From contig NZ_JACJPO010000018.1 in NCBI RefSeq assembly GCF_014696105.1, positions 62,001-126,000 on the forward strand: a stretch of 64,000 bases of DNA, read 5' to 3'. Position numbers and translations under genes: made by a program. Shown piece after piece: positions 30,203 to 38,783 of the stretch. The notes beneath the pieces are model-generated. The model did no database searches. It was not told the DNA's origin and was given only the letters and a program-made list of their open reading frames with translations. Every line of letters begins with the position of its first letter. Within the stretch, counting starts at the first letter, position 1. The DNA comes from Microcoleus sp. FACHB-1515 (GTDB lineage: Bacteria > Cyanobacteriota > Cyanobacteriia > Elainellales > Elainellaceae).

Positions 30203-31927
30203 TTAGTAGTGGTTGCCAACTTTGCGATGATGCACAGCGGTTAGCGCATCCTGTTTCGCAATTCGGCCAACCTGAACGCTGCTGTAAACGATCCAGTGAT
30301 CGCTACTTTCCAAGCGGCTTTTGACTTCGCATTCCAAATAAGCTAAAGCATCTGCCAAAATTGGTGAACCGTTCGTGGCTGCGTAGGTTTTGACGCCTGA
30401 AAATCGATCGCTTCCCGGTGCAAATCGCTTGAGAAAATGCTTCATCAGCGCTTGCGAATTGCCTTCTTCTAAAACATTGAGAACAAATCGATCGCCTGGA
30501 TGTAGTAAAGCTTCGATCGCTCGATCTTTGGCAACCGAAATTGCGACGCCCATCGGATCTAAACTCGCCTGCATCACCCAAGAGGCAATCATCGCACTCG
30601 ATATATCGCCCTTCTGTGCCGTCAAAACATACAAGCCATTGCTCAAGCGTCCCAGAGCGCGATCGAGATTGGAATCGATCGATTTCATCTGCTTAACAGT
30701 ACGATCGCGAGTCACCCAATGACCCAGATCAATACCCGCTTCATCACAAATCTGTTCGATCGATTGAGAAGGTGCTTCTTTCACCAAAATTGGCGGGAAC
30801 GCTTCGCTCAATCCAATTTCTTGAAACTGATTGCGGAGTGGATAGATTGGCTCATCTTCACCGCCGCCAGATTCAAACAATCCGATCGACTGCTTGGAAT
30901 GAGCAGCGGCCAAGATAGTGCTTAAAATCGCATGAGCATCAGTGTTTGACTGCGGCGGCATTCCGATTACAATCCCCGCCGCAATGTTCACCAGTTCGCG
31001 GACTTCTTGGAGTTCAGTTGTGTTTAAATCAATCAACTCAACAGCAGCTTCAGTTTTAACAATGCCGTGTGCGATCGATCGCGCTAACTGCTCAGAATAG
31101 CCGTAATCTTCGGCATAGAAAACGACAACCAAAACATCCGCTTTCGTTTGTTCTTGACTCCAAACTCGGTAGGAATCGATCCAATCGGGCAGATAGTGCA
31201 GCAGCAAGGGGCCATGTCCGGTTGCGATCGTTTTGATGTCAAGTTTCTCAATTCGCTTCAGGGCAGCAAGAACCGATCGCGCATTCGGAGCCATCAAACA
31301 GTCGTAATAATATTTGTAGTCAGCCGAGAGAATTTCCGGGTCTTCATCAAAGGTGTGATCGTCGCAGTAGTGCATTCCAAACGCATCACAGGTGAACAGA
31401 ACTCCGGTTTTGTAGTCGAAGGTGAAAATTGTATCCGGCCAGTGCAGATTCGGAGCAGAAACAAATTCCAATTCGTGACCTTGACCCAAATCGAGGCGAT
31501 CGCCGCTCTTGACAATTAGATGATTGAACGGCTGATGCACCATATTTTCGAGAAATTGAATTGCCACTTTTGCGCCGACGATCGTAATTTGGGGCGCAAG
31601 CTGCAACACATCTTTTACGAGTCCGCTGTGGTCAGGTTCGGTATGGCTAATAATCAGGTAGTCGATCGAAGTTGGATCGATTAATCCGGTTAGCAAATCC
31701 AGATAAAGCTGACGAAATTTTTGATGACTAGTATCGACGAGCGCAATTTTTTCGGCACGAATCAAAAAGGAATTGTAGGTAGTTCCATTATTAAGACCAA
31801 ATTCGATATCGAAGCGATCGCGATCCCAATCGAGCGATCGAATCGCCGTTGTTTCGGCGGCAATTTCGATCGACTGCATTGTTAAACGGGCTGAGGCGGC
31901 GGGCGGCTGAGGCGTAACGGCAACCAT
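30203..31927 (-). CDS. flv4: Flavodiiron protein Flv4
   Basis: A 574-residue class C flavodiiron protein. Iron ligands H95-x-E97-x-D99-H100 are intact (ISHTEPDHSG), as are H162 (NLHWPD), D181 (TCDAFG) and the His of ATGHGPLL. The flavodoxin domain begins near residue 265 (VLVVVFYAEDYGY), and the flavin reductase-like domain near 440 (LGRLSNGLYVLTAQ). It is the first gene of the operon. GGAGG lies 7 bases before the ATG at 31927, a strong ribosome binding site. Together with flv2 and the PsiE-like gene it should form a photosystem II electron-sink module. Confidence 0.94.
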   Translation of the reverse strand: MVAVTPQPPAASARLTMQSIEIAAETTAIRSLDWDRDRFDIEFGLNNGTTYNSFLIRAEKIALVDTSHQKFRQLYLDLLTGLIDPTSIDYLIISHTEPDHSGLVKDVLQLAPQITIVGAKVAIQFLENMVHQPFNHLIVKSGDRLDLGQGHELEFVSAPNLHWPDTIFTFDYKTGVLFTCDAFGMHYCDDHTFDEDPEILSADYKYYYDCLMAPNARSVLAALKRIEKLDIKTIATGHGPLLLHYLPDWIDSYRVWSQEQTKADVLVVVFYAEDYGYSEQLARSIAHGIVKTEAAVELIDLNTTELQEVRELVNIAAGIVIGMPPQSNTDAHAILSTILAAAHSKQSIGLFESGGGEDEPIYPLRNQFQEIGLSEAFPPILVKEAPSQSIEQICDEAGIDLGHWVTRDRTVKQMKSIDSNLDRALGRLSNGLYVLTAQKGDISSAMIASWVMQASLDPMGVAISVAKDRAIEALLHPGDRFVLNVLEEGNSQALMKHFLKRFAPGSDRFSGVKTYAATNGSPILADALAYLECEVKSRLESSDHWIVYSSVQVGRIAKQDALTAVHHRKVGNHY

Positions 31928-32089
31928 TCACTTTCCTCCCAACTTTGACACTTCTTAACGCTTTCCGTATCGTCACCTAGCTGGAAGAGTTTGTAAAATG
32001 TCAATACTCAAAGCTTGTGATTAGCTATTTTTATATTTCTAGACCCAATCGTTAAGTAAAACTAAGCTCTATGTTGGACGGTCGGAGCC
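31928..32089 (-). promoter_or_regulatory. Upstream region of the flv4 operon
   Basis: Between the histidine kinase stop and flv4. Reading on the minus strand, a perfect TTGACA lies at 32004-31999, but the matching -10 at the usual distance is poor. Just upstream is a partial dyad around AAGCTT (32006-32018) with neighbouring TCAATA. In Synechocystis this operon is controlled by a LysR-type CO2 regulator whose motif contains TCAAT, so this segment is worth testing; the match is incomplete. Confidence 0.25.
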
Positions 32090-33298
32090 TTACGCTTTCG
32101 CGATCGCTGTCTGTGTATCGATTGGAAAGTCGATCGGAAAAATGACGGTGAACGTTGAGCCTTTGCCGCTTTGGGATTGCAGATCGATCGAGCCGTGCAG
32201 CAGTTTGACCAAACGAGAAACAATTGCCAATCCCAATCCGGTGCTGTCGCCGTTGCGGTGGTTGCCGCACTCGTAGGGTTCAAAAATGCGGGTTTGGTCT
32301 TCAATCTGGATGCCTGTGCCCGTGTCGGAGATGGCGATCGCCCAATGATCCGGCGCAATTGTCCAACTGCGAATTTGGATGTGGCCTGTGTCGGTGTAGC
32401 GAATGGCGTTGCTGATCAAATTGGTGAGGATTTGCTGGAGGCGCAGGCGATCGCAAATGACTTGATCGGGAGCGCGATCGGTGTCGATCGCAATCTCGAT
32501 TTGTTTCGCGCTGGCAAGCGGTTTGAGCATTTCCACCAGATCGGCAATCAAGCTGCAAACTTCGATCGCGGCAGGCTGAACTGAGATTTTTCCGGCTTCA
32601 TAGCGCGAAATTTCCAGGGCGTCGTTGAGCAACCGCAAAAGCTGCCTGCCGCCTTGCAGGACGCGATCGATACTTTCCAAGTTGGTGACAGAGTTTTTCA
32701 CCTGATCGCTTTGGCGATGCTGCCGCAAAAATAAATCGGCGTAGCCAATAATTGCGGTGAGTGGCGTTTTGAGTTCGTGGGCAAGCTGGGCGAGGTTGGT
32801 GCGGCTGGCGCGAACGAGGCGCGTGAGTTCTTGATTGGTGAGCTTGAGTTGCGTTTGAAGCTGTTCCAGTTCGCGCAATCGACCTTCGGTATAGCTGTTG
32901 AAGCAGCGAGCGATCGCTTCGTCCACAACGGCATCGATCAAGCGCACGGCGCGGAGCAGTTCTTGCGGCGAACTTTTCAGTAAGTCGGGTTCTAGCACTT
33001 CAAAGATGGTCGATCGCACCAGATGATATTCCTGAGCAATTTCTGAGGGATCGAAGCCCTGCTCGGCTCGCAAGTCGCCATGTTCCAAGCTGGCAGCCAC
33101 CAGCGATTTCACGTCGTTGGCTTGCGTTTGCGACAGCATTGTTGCCATCGCATCGATCACGATCGGCAAGCTGTCGCGCACGGCTTTGTAGCTCAGTTCA
33201 CGTGTCGCTTCGATGCGCGGATCTTGGCGAACGGCGTTCACCCAGCGATCGACAATGACTTCGCGCTTTTCGAGCAGCAGTTGAGCAAAATCGTTCAT
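32090..33298 (-). CDS. Sensor histidine kinase with RsbRD-like N terminus
   Basis: A 402-residue soluble kinase. The N-terminal helical domain (about 1-130, MNDFAQLLLEKREVIVDRW) resembles the RsbRD/RsbT co-antagonist N domain that is found in stressosome proteins. A coiled coil leads to the HisKA domain with the phospho-acceptor His in LAHELKTPLTAIIGYADL and the HATPase with NLISNAIRY, SDTGTGIQ and GLGLAIV. No membrane helix or PAS/GAF domain is present, so the input is probably protein-bound. It overlaps the small coiled-coil gene upstream by 4 bases (ATGA) and lies 162 bases before flv4, so its own transcript may read toward the flv operon. No response regulator is adjacent. Confidence 0.91.
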   Translation of the reverse strand: MNDFAQLLLEKREVIVDRWVNAVRQDPRIEATRELSYKAVRDSLPIVIDAMATMLSQTQANDVKSLVAASLEHGDLRAEQGFDPSEIAQEYHLVRSTIFEVLEPDLLKSSPQELLRAVRLIDAVVDEAIARCFNSYTEGRLRELEQLQTQLKLTNQELTRLVRASRTNLAQLAHELKTPLTAIIGYADLFLRQHRQSDQVKNSVTNLESIDRVLQGGRQLLRLLNDALEISRYEAGKISVQPAAIEVCSLIADLVEMLKPLASAKQIEIAIDTDRAPDQVICDRLRLQQILTNLISNAIRYTDTGHIQIRSWTIAPDHWAIAISDTGTGIQIEDQTRIFEPYECGNHRNGDSTGLGLAIVSRLVKLLHGSIDLQSQSGKGSTFTVIFPIDFPIDTQTAIAKA

Positions 33299-33654
33299 GG
33301 TGAAGGGCGGCGAATGCCCAAGCGGTCTTCTAGGACAATGATTCGATCGCGCAGTTCGATCGCCAAAGTTGCCAGTCGGTTAAACATCGGGTCACTTGCC
33401 AAGGCAGACGTGCCTGCCGGAGCAGAAGGTGGTGGCACGGCAGGAAGCGGCGGATTGTTTCCGACTCGACCGATCGCGGCTTCCAGCCGACTGACTCGCG
33501 ATTGCAGCAGCGTGTTTTGCGCTTCGAGTCGGGAAATTTGCGAACTAAGCTGAGCGGTGGACTGGGCAGAAGCTGACGTGGCGCGGAAGCTGAGCGCGAT
33601 CGCCAGCGCCAAAATCATCAGCAGTTGCAGCCAGCGAAATCGAAGAAAATTCAT
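33295..33654 (-). CDS. Small secreted or anchored coiled-coil protein
   Basis: A 119-residue protein with an N-terminal signal peptide or anchor (RWLQLLMILALAIALS, cleavable near ATSASAQ), a heptad-rich segment (AQLSSQISRLEAQNTLLQ), a proline-rich hinge and a second helix (FNRLATLAIELRDRIIVLED). No domain family recognised. It lies 3 bases after the glycosyltransferase stop and overlaps the kinase start by 4 bases, so it is in one operon with both and could be a periplasmic partner of the signalling route. Confidence 0.8.
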   Translation of the reverse strand: MNFLRFRWLQLLMILALAIALSFRATSASAQSTAQLSSQISRLEAQNTLLQSRVSRLEAAIGRVGNNPPLPAVPPPSAPAGTSALASDPMFNRLATLAIELRDRIIVLEDRLGIRRPSP

Positions 33655-33657
33655 TTC

Positions 33658-34932
33658 TTAAAGCTTGAGGAGGTCGCTTGTTTCTACGATCGCACGATCG
33701 CGCTGTAACTGAGCTGAATTATTAAGACAGCGTAAATAAATGTCTCGATGCTGCTGCCCGATCGACGGCCAGCCAAACGGCTCAACGAACGCTGCTCCTT
33801 GCTGGGCAAGCTGCGATCGCAACGCTCGATTCGTCAGCAATTCCAGCAAGGCCGCTGCCAAAGCCGATCGATCGCGAGTCGGAATTTGCCGCACCACGTT
33901 TGCCGCCAAGTTTGGGTCGGGCGTGGTCGAGACGGTGGCGATCGTGGGTAAATGATGCGCCAGCAGTGCCAGCAGCGATCCGCTTTTGAGCGTTACGCCA
34001 TGATGAAACGGCAAAACGCCAATATCCGAGCCGCTGAGACAGTGAGACGCTTCTGCCGCAGGCAAATATCCGGTGAGATGAACCCGATCGCCCAAGTCCA
34101 AATCGGAGACGATCGCCGCCAATTTGTCCCAATATGCTGCCGCCTCTACACCTCGCAACGCCAAACTTTCGACACCGCCAATCAAAAGCAATCGCGCCTG
34201 TGGCTGCTGAGGTGCAATTTCGGCAAACGCATTCAGCAAGATTTCCAGTCCTTTCACAGGATGCAAAAAGCCAAAGAACGCGACAACTTCCGCTTCCTCC
34301 GGCCAGCCGCATTTTTGGCGAATCGATCGCCGTGCAGTGGATCGATCGATCGGCGCAACTTCAACATTGGCCGCGATCGAAATCCGATGCAGTCGGGGTT
34401 GAAGGGCGGGGAGTCGATCGAGCAGGACGGTTTCGGCTTCGGCGTTTGTGGTGACGATCGCCTCACTGCCCGTCAGCAAAAAGCCATCTTCGCGATCCCA
34501 CCAGCCGCGCTTTTGGCCCCACTGCTTCAAACTTTCAATCAATTGCAGCGGAATGCCTTTGGGTTGCCATTCCCACCAGCCATATTCATGCACGGTCGTA
34601 ACGATCGGTTTGCGCCAGCCGCTCAGCCGCAAGAGGAGGGGCAACAGAAAAATGGCTCGCTCAAATCCATAGGTTCCCGCTGCGTGCTGAATGTGCAGTA
34701 GGTCAGCATTGCTCATGTGGATCGATCGCACCAACGCAGGCAAATCGCGCAGTCGCCAACCTTGCACAACAGGTTTCACCGTCGGATCAGCAGTTGAATT
34801 CAACAGTTCGGTTGTTGTCAGCACGATCGATTCAACAGCAATGGCTTGAAGCTGATGGCGTAAACAAGCAGTGTAGTGAGCGACGCCGCAGCGATCGGGC
34901 TGATAGGTTCCGGCAACAAAAGCAACTTGCAT
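33658..34932 (-). CDS. Glycosyltransferase family 4 protein
   Basis: A 424-residue GT-B enzyme. The N domain has FVAGTYQPDRCGVAHYTACL, typical of the GT4 fold, and a central VTTVHEYGWWEW stretch. The C domain has VVAFFGFLHPVKGLEILLNAF and ASHCLSGSDIGVLPFHHGVTLKSGSLL, the sugar-nucleotide binding region with the usual acidic residue replaced or shifted. No signal peptide; likely peripheral at the membrane. It would add a sugar to a lipid or polysaccharide. It is followed by the coiled-coil and kinase genes and preceded by a TraX-like gene 42 bases upstream. The acceptor is unknown. Confidence 0.87.
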   Translation of the reverse strand: MQVAFVAGTYQPDRCGVAHYTACLRHQLQAIAVESIVLTTTELLNSTADPTVKPVVQGWRLRDLPALVRSIHMSNADLLHIQHAAGTYGFERAIFLLPLLLRLSGWRKPIVTTVHEYGWWEWQPKGIPLQLIESLKQWGQKRGWWDREDGFLLTGSEAIVTTNAEAETVLLDRLPALQPRLHRISIAANVEVAPIDRSTARRSIRQKCGWPEEAEVVAFFGFLHPVKGLEILLNAFAEIAPQQPQARLLLIGGVESLALRGVEAAAYWDKLAAIVSDLDLGDRVHLTGYLPAAEASHCLSGSDIGVLPFHHGVTLKSGSLLALLAHHLPTIATVSTTPDPNLAANVVRQIPTRDRSALAAALLELLTNRALRSQLAQQGAAFVEPFGWPSIGQQHRDIYLRCLNNSAQLQRDRAIVETSDLLKL

Positions 34933-34974
34933 GAAGGCTATCTTTACGGACGGGTGCGATCGATCGAATCTGCT

Positions 34975-35634
34975 TTAGGAAAGATAGGCGCGAATCAAAA
35001 TCAAAATCAGCAGATGTCCGGGGTAGAACAAATAGAACCAGCGTGCTTTTGCGCCTTGTCGTCCGCTTGTCGAGATTAAGATCAAAGGGGCAAAAATGGC
35101 GGGAAACTGAGATGTGCCAAAGTTGGGCAGCGCGATCGCCAACATCACATGCAGCCCAATCCAGCCAATCCACCACAGCAGATGCCGCTGAAACTGCGCC
35201 AGCATCGCAATAATCAAGATTCCATAGCCCCAGTAGTCCATATTGGCGACGGTGGCGACGCCTGCACCCGCCAGCCAAATTGCCACCTGCCATGCAGGAG
35301 CAACTCGCGCCCCTCGCAGGCACAGCAGCCCCACCAGCAGCGTAAACAGAATATTCAACTGTCCCGGTACGCCAAACGCCCGCCAGTAGATATATTGCGA
35401 CAGACAGCCCCAGATGAATAGTCGCCATGCATAGCGCCCAAAGTGGCGCGTATGCGCTTCACCTTGCGTCAACAGCCAGGCAAACAGGGGAAAGCTCAAG
35501 CGGCCAATTACCCGCAATCCTTCAACATCCGGGTATAAAATCGCGCCGACGTGATCGAGCACCATCAGCAAGGCGGCAATCAGCTTGACGTGATATTGCG
35601 TGAGCGATCGAATCGGAAGTCTCGACTTTTCCAC
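34975..35634 (-). CDS. TraX-family membrane protein
   Basis: A 219-residue protein with about seven membrane helices and the TraX-family pattern KLIAALLMVLDHVGAILYP near the N terminus. TraX acetylates F pilin in Escherichia coli, but chromosomal TraX homologues are widespread and probably acylate other substrates such as sugars. No conjugation genes are nearby. Likely first gene of an operon with the glycosyltransferase, which fits a sugar or envelope modification role. Confidence 0.82.
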   Translation of the reverse strand: MEKSRLPIRSLTQYHVKLIAALLMVLDHVGAILYPDVEGLRVIGRLSFPLFAWLLTQGEAHTRHFGRYAWRLFIWGCLSQYIYWRAFGVPGQLNILFTLLVGLLCLRGARVAPAWQVAIWLAGAGVATVANMDYWGYGILIIAMLAQFQRHLLWWIGWIGLHVMLAIALPNFGTSQFPAIFAPLILISTSGRQGAKARWFYLFYPGHLLILILIRAYLS

Positions 35635-35883
35635 CGCTCAAGCTCCAATGCAATTTCTAATCGCGTTTCTTTCACTCTAGCGGTTGCAGGCCGTATGGGT
35701 GAAGAATGATGTGCCCGACACGTCCCGAAACCGATCGCCTCGTCACAGGAGTCACACAGTTGAGAAAGTAGAAGCAAGGGTGGATGAATCTGTACAGTGA
35801 AGTGTGGCATGTCGCAAAGCTGGCCGAAGTTTGCTTTTTGGCTCGCACTCCATCTCACTGCGTAATTGGGGGAATTTGAAAGA

Positions 35884-36930
35884 ATGCTGGATGTTGCCAT
35901 TGTCGGCGCAGGCTTGTCAGGCTTGATTTGCGCTCAGCAACTGAGGCGATCGGGCTATCAGGTTGCCCTGATCGAAAAATCGCGCGGCCTGGGTGGACGG
36001 CTTGCCACGCGCCGCCTGCCAAACACCTGTGCAGATCACGGCGTTCGCTTTTTGGATGAGCAAGGCACTCGAACGGGTGAACTGATTCAAGCAGGGCGCG
36101 ATCGCAATTTACTTCAGGCTTGGACGGATTCCGAACACCAACTGAATGGTGAACTGGGTTCGACTGCCGTTCCTCCGCGCTATGCAGCCGCAGACGGCAT
36201 GACAGCGATCGCCAAAGCCCTCGCCACCCAGCTTGAGATTCACCACAGCCTGCGCGTCGTTCAGCTGGCGGCGGGCGAAAGCTGGCGGCTGACTTGCGAA
36301 TCAGGCGAAGCGTTTGAGGCGCGATCGATCGGGCTGGCGATTCCGGCTCCCCAGGCCGCCACGCTGATTGAATCGATCGCGTTTCCCCCGACTGATTTGC
36401 TGACTCAGGTGCGATCGGTTGAGTTCGATCCGTGCCTGACGGTGATCGCGACTTATGACCGCAAGTATCAAGCTGAAGTGGAAAGCTTGCCTTGGCGATC
36501 GATCGAGGTGAATCACGACGATGTGACTTGGATTGGCATCGACAGCAGCAAGCGCAAAAATTCTGCGGCTCCGGTGATGGTGTTGCACAGCAGCGCGGAA
36601 TTTGCGCTCAGATTTTTGGAGGCTGAGGATTTGCAGGCGATCGCAAATCACCTGCTCGATTGCGCCTCGAACCTGCTGCCCTGGCTCAATCAGCCAGAAA
36701 TTTTGCAGATTCACCGCTGGCGCTATGCGTTTGTGCGGCGAGCCTGTCCCGATTTGACTTTGTTGGCGACGCATCCGCTGCCGATCGCGTGCTGTGGCGA
36801 TTGGTGCGGCGGCACAAATGTAGAAGCGGCGTTGCGCTCGGGTGAAGCAACTGCCGCTCAGATTAATCAACTGCTGGACGATCGCACCGTGCCGCCGCTC
36901 GATTTTGCGGCCATTCTTGATGAATCGTAG
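35884..36930 (+). CDS. FAD-dependent oxidoreductase (renalase/amine oxidase-like)
   Basis: A 348-residue NAD(P)/FAD-binding protein. The Rossmann motif VAIVGAGLSGLICAQQL comes at the N terminus, followed by EKSRGLGGRLATRR, a motif of the renalase-like group, and the C-terminal AVNLQ-like cofactor region CCGDWCGGTNVEAALRSGE. I use the ATG at 35884; a TTG at 35866 would add six residues. A GGGGGA lies 11 bases before the ATG. Substrate not known. Stands alone, convergent with the DUF3747 gene. Confidence 0.85.
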   Translation: MLDVAIVGAGLSGLICAQQLRRSGYQVALIEKSRGLGGRLATRRLPNTCADHGVRFLDEQGTRTGELIQAGRDRNLLQAWTDSEHQLNGELGSTAVPPRYAAADGMTAIAKALATQLEIHHSLRVVQLAAGESWRLTCESGEAFEARSIGLAIPAPQAATLIESIAFPPTDLLTQVRSVEFDPCLTVIATYDRKYQAEVESLPWRSIEVNHDDVTWIGIDSSKRKNSAAPVMVLHSSAEFALRFLEAEDLQAIANHLLDCASNLLPWLNQPEILQIHRWRYAFVRRACPDLTLLATHPLPIACCGDWCGGTNVEAALRSGEATAAQINQLLDDRTVPPLDFAAILDES

Positions 36931-36940
36931 AAACGGTTGA

Positions 36941-36970
36941 TGTAGGGGCATGACGCATCGTGCCCCTACA
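36941..36970. repeat. Hairpin TGTAGGGGCA/TGCCCCTACA between convergent genes
   Basis: Perfect 10-base arms (36941-36950, 36961-36970) with a 10-base loop lie between convergent stops at 36930 and 36985. The same kind of sequence (a TRAGGGCA arm and a central GCATG-like loop) occurs at 48492-48517. This is one of the dispersed intergenic hairpins common in cyanobacteria and may end transcription from both sides. Confidence 0.6.
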
Positions 36971-36984
36971 GAAGTTCACACGGG

Positions 36985-38382
36985 TTAGGGAACGTTCACA
37001 ACGATCGGATCGGCAGGACGCACCACAGGCAGGTTTGCCCAAGGCTCAGCGGAATTGGGCTGCTGGGGGGACAGTTGAGCGGTCGGCTGTCCAGCGCGAA
37101 CGGCGTTGAGCATCCGCATTGTGGCGGCAGCAGCATAGTTGCGGCGAGCCGGAGCGTCGGGTGCAAAGCTAGTACCCGTTTCATTCACAGGAGAAGCAAC
37201 ACCGCCATAAGCCGACATTTCGCTGATGCCTTGGCTTGCCCAGTGGTTTGCCGTATCTGAGAAGGAACGCGCCTGCTGAGTCGGGCTGAGCTGCTGGCTT
37301 CGACCTTGCAACGTTTGACCGTAGATCGCAGCGCGGCGCAAGATGGCAATCAGTTCTGCACGGGTGACAGGTTGAGCCGGACGGAACGAGCCGTCTTGGT
37401 AGCCGCTGACGATGTTGAGATCGCGAGCGACTTGAATCTTGGCGGCACTCCAGCGCGAAGCATTGACATCACGGTAGGGCGATCGCGCCACCGAAGATGG
37501 AACTGTGATCGCTGGAATTGTTTGCGACGTGCGCGGCAACTGGCGCAAACCATCGATCACCATCGAAACCAACTGTTCACGGGTCAAGGTCGCTTGCGGA
37601 CGGAACGTATTGTCTTCCGAGAAGCCAGCAATAAAGCCGCTGTTGACTGCCTGCTGAATTTCGCTGGCATAAATGTCGCCTTGAACATCGCGGAAGCTGA
37701 TGCCGGGCGTCGGCGTTGGCGTGGGAACCGGAGTTGGGCTAGGGGTCGGTGTGGGATTAGGGGTCGGCGTCGGGTTGGGCGTCGGTGTCGGGTTGGGCGT
37801 TGGGGTTGGGCTGGGCGTCGGCGTCGGAGCAGCACCGTCATAGGTGAGGTAGACATGGCCGAGGGTGCGATCGCCAAACGTCCGCTTGGTAAAGCGCCAG
37901 CCGGGATTGAGGTTGATTTTGGCGAAACCCGGAATGGTTCCGTTGGCGCGACCGATTTCGAGTGTCGGCTGGCTGCGATTGTCCGGCGCACCCACCAGCA
38001 CCAAGTCACCGTTGCGGTTGACGACGCGCAGGCTGTAGCGCAAGCCCAAGTCTTCGCCATTCATGCGAATTGAGTAGCCGTTGCTGTCGGTGCTGCGACC
38101 ACAGATGCCCGTAAAGTCAAAGTTGAGCAGCAGCGGTTCCACCTGAACCGGATTATTGCCCGACTCGCTCCAGCACTGACGAGCATTAGAAACTTGTTCG
38201 AGCACAAGAAGCTGATGTTGCGATTGTCCATATGGAGCCGCAACCGCAACGAATTTATTTTGATCGACTTCGCGCTGTCCAAACGTGGCGGCCAAAGCGG
38301 GGGTTAGCGTGGCGATCGAACCCGCAGCGGCAGTGGCAGTAGCAGCGATGGCAGCGATCGAACGACGAAGAGAAGATTTCAT
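36985..38382 (-). CDS. DUF3747 domain protein with three SLH domains
   Basis: A 465-residue exported protein. A signal peptide is at 1-31 ([17 protein letters not shown], cut near ALAATFG). DUF3747 spans about 32-185 ([34 protein letters not shown]). A Pro-Thr linker ([14 protein letters not shown]) follows, then SLH domains: [14 protein letters not shown]..., [15 protein letters not shown]... and [15 protein letters not shown].... SLH domains anchor proteins to the peptidoglycan or its secondary polymers. Thus it probably sits at the cell surface or periplasm. The ATG at 38382 has AGG 9 bases upstream. Function unknown beyond anchoring. Confidence 0.9.
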   Translation of the reverse strand: MKSSLRRSIAAIAATATAAAGSIATLTPALAATFGQREVDQNKFVAVAAPYGQSQHQLLVLEQVSNARQCWSESGNNPVQVEPLLLNFDFTGICGRSTDSNGYSIRMNGEDLGLRYSLRVVNRNGDLVLVGAPDNRSQPTLEIGRANGTIPGFAKINLNPGWRFTKRTFGDRTLGHVYLTYDGAAPTPTPSPTPTPNPTPTPNPTPTPNPTPTPSPTPVPTPTPTPGISFRDVQGDIYASEIQQAVNSGFIAGFSEDNTFRPQATLTREQLVSMVIDGLRQLPRTSQTIPAITVPSSVARSPYRDVNASRWSAAKIQVARDLNIVSGYQDGSFRPAQPVTRAELIAILRRAAIYGQTLQGRSQQLSPTQQARSFSDTANHWASQGISEMSAYGGVASPVNETGTSFAPDAPARRNYAAAATMRMLNAVRAGQPTAQLSPQQPNSAEPWANLPVVRPADPIVVNVP

Positions 38383-38783
38383 AGCGAATAACCTGTCAGT
38401 GATGGCTAGGGCAGATGAAGTAGAGCAATTGAAGCTTCAAAACGTTTCAGTAGAATTGCTCTGGTGATGTTTTGATTATTTGCTGGCGATCGCGCCTTAG
38501 GGTGCAGTTCCGTTCGACTTTGTCAACTGTGCCAGTGTCCTGTATCAACTGCTGCTGCGTCGTTCCAAACATTTGCCGCCGCAAATTCACGTAGACTGGC
38601 GCTTTTCCTGATTCCGGAAGGTTTCAAAAAAAGGCGATCGCTAGTCCAATCAAAAATCTGTCTATCAGCGGGAACCAGGGAACAAAACGGCGATCATCGT
38701 GCTGATGGAGGATTCAGCAAGGGGCGCTCGCAATGCCAAAATAGAAGGCTCTCCTGTTTGCAACCCGCCTCCAGTTGACCGCT
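38383..38783. other. Divergent intergenic region, DUF3747 gene / ABC exporter
   Basis: About 400 bases without a convincing gene, which must contain the promoters of both divergent genes. I see a TTCCGGAA palindrome near 38611-38618 and a poly-A run, but no clear -10/-35 pairs. Confidence 0.5.

Noticed and set aside
34975-35634. TraX-like gene as evidence for a conjugative element
   Set aside because: Chromosomal TraX homologues are common and there are no relaxase, pilus or integrase genes nearby.
37306-38073. Plus-strand frame opposite the DUF3747-SLH gene, rich in Arg and Gly
   Set aside because: Antisense of the Pro-Thr linker and SLH repeats; no start signal or family.
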